DNA of 64,000 bases from Actinophytocola xinjiangensis (GTDB lineage: Bacteria; Actinomycetota; Actinomycetes; Mycobacteriales; Pseudonocardiaceae). The notes beneath the pieces were generated by a model. The model made no database searches, was not told the DNA's origin, and was given only the letters and a program-made list of their open reading frames with translations. The position numbers and the translations under genes are program-made. The DNA is taken from positions 62,001 through 126,000 of the forward strand of contig NZ_MSIF01000009.1 of the NCBI RefSeq assembly GCF_001921215.1. Reading direction: 5' to 3'. Shown one piece after another: positions 63,695-64,000 of this stretch (its first letter is position 1; each line of letters opens with the position of its first letter).

Positions 63695-64000
63695 TCAGGC
63701 CATGAGTTCGTTCACCACGGAGTCGCGCCGAAAGTCGCCGACCGCATCACGTATCCGGTCAGCAACCAGGCCGCTGGCATGGTCCGAACCGCTGAGCATC
63801 GCCCCGACCTCGGCCACCCGCTGCAACAACGGTCTGACCCGATGCTGGGTTCCGGTCTCCAGAACCGGAGTGAGCGCATTCTCGCAGTTCACCAGATCAC
63901 CCAGCACGAGATGTGCCTTGACCTGCTGGAGCCGGGTCATGCGTTCGCTGCCCAAGTTGCGTTGATCGGCAGGAGTCTCCTCAAAAGTAGCCACCGCGCG
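63695..64000 (-). CDS. C-terminal part of an XRE/TPR-type regulator, truncated by window edge
   Basis: About 101 residues in an open frame that continues beyond base 64000. FEETPADQRNLGSERMTRLQQVKAHLVLGDLVNCENALTPVLE is the usual ending of actinobacterial HTH proteins with a TPR-like C-terminal part, where the arrangement is one repeat helix pair and a final helix (HRVRPLLQRVAEVGAML). The DNA-binding domain would lie outside the window. Gene assignment is from family resemblance. Confidence 0.6.
   Translation of the reverse strand, partial: RAVATFEETPADQRNLGSERMTRLQQVKAHLVLGDLVNCENALTPVLETGTQHRVRPLLQRVAEVGAMLSGSDHASGLVADRIRDAVGDFRRDSVVNELMA

Overview
The window is high-GC DNA from an actinomycete, most likely of the order Pseudonocardiales (Saccharothrix/Lentzea/Actinosynnema type; this is inference). 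The evidence is GC-rich third codon positions, frequent GTG starts, a SepH divisome protein, an Rpf/LysM resuscitation factor, DUF3027/DUF2530/DUF2771 proteins, a four-gene conservon and a bacterial XPB helicase. The backbone matches, in shuffled form, the serC-to-ercc3 region of Mycobacterium tuberculosis as I remember it (Rv0884c to Rv0861c: serC, sepH, trmH-like methyltransferase, marR, DUF2530, DUF3027, MFS, DUF2771, cspB, moaD2, rpfA, moaE2, mog, moaC2, the XPB partner and XPB), with many insertions.

Layout. 1-3.0 kb: end of a NarL-type two-component system and a serine hydrolase. 3.1-7.5 kb: serC-purC, overlapping by one base, then sepH with a large disordered repeat linker. 7.7-11.8 kb: a small unknown gene and a heterodimeric ABC exporter behind a possible MerR-type promoter. 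11.8-17.1 kb: a lipoprotein/adaptor/ATPase/permease efflux operon, divergent from an OmpR/HK pair across a perfect dyad. 17.1-23.3 kb: DUF2537, an rRNA/tRNA methyltransferase, a GCS2-family ligase, a phosphoesterase, an acyl-CoA synthetase and a cold-shock protein. 23.3-32.4 kb: DUF2771 lipoprotein, MFS and glutamine cyclotransferase on the minus strand; then DUF3027, a GHKL (Hsp90/sacsin-like) ATPase and a free-standing FtsX-ectodomain-like protein on the plus strand; then DUF2530. 32.4-36.9 kb: purine permease, MarR-MFS pair, an intergenic iron box with a terminator, a HAD phosphatase and MoaD. 36.9-41.4 kb: a long structured leader with a CRP-type site before an Rpf/LysM gene, then a Mog-MoaE fusion, MoaC, malic enzyme and a tiny repeat protein. 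41.5-49 kb: XPB partner protein, a small helical protein and a conservon (kinase, roadblock, DUF742, GTPase). 49.6-53.7 kb: a NitT/TauT-type ABC importer and a small hydrophilic protein. 53.7-58.4 kb: a ThDP decarboxylase, XPB and an MFS exporter. 58.5-64 kb: a minus-strand run of PPOX, serine hydrolase, CapA-like lipoprotein, CoxG-like protein, a frameshifted gene, two unknown genes, a 2'-5' RNA ligase family protein and the C-terminal end of a regulator.

The most interesting signals are: an IdeR/DtxR-type iron box that forms a promoter with a strong terminator about 80 nt downstream and no ORF between (candidate iron-responsive small RNA, 35.72-35.84 kb); a three-way-junction RNA with c-di-GMP-I (GEMM)-like junction sequences upstream of rpf (37.01-37.10 kb); and the translationally coupled DUF3027-GHKL ATPase-FtsX-ectodomain set (26.5-32.1 kb), which looks like an undescribed functional unit. 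No tRNA, rRNA, CRISPR array, insertion sequence or prophage was seen.
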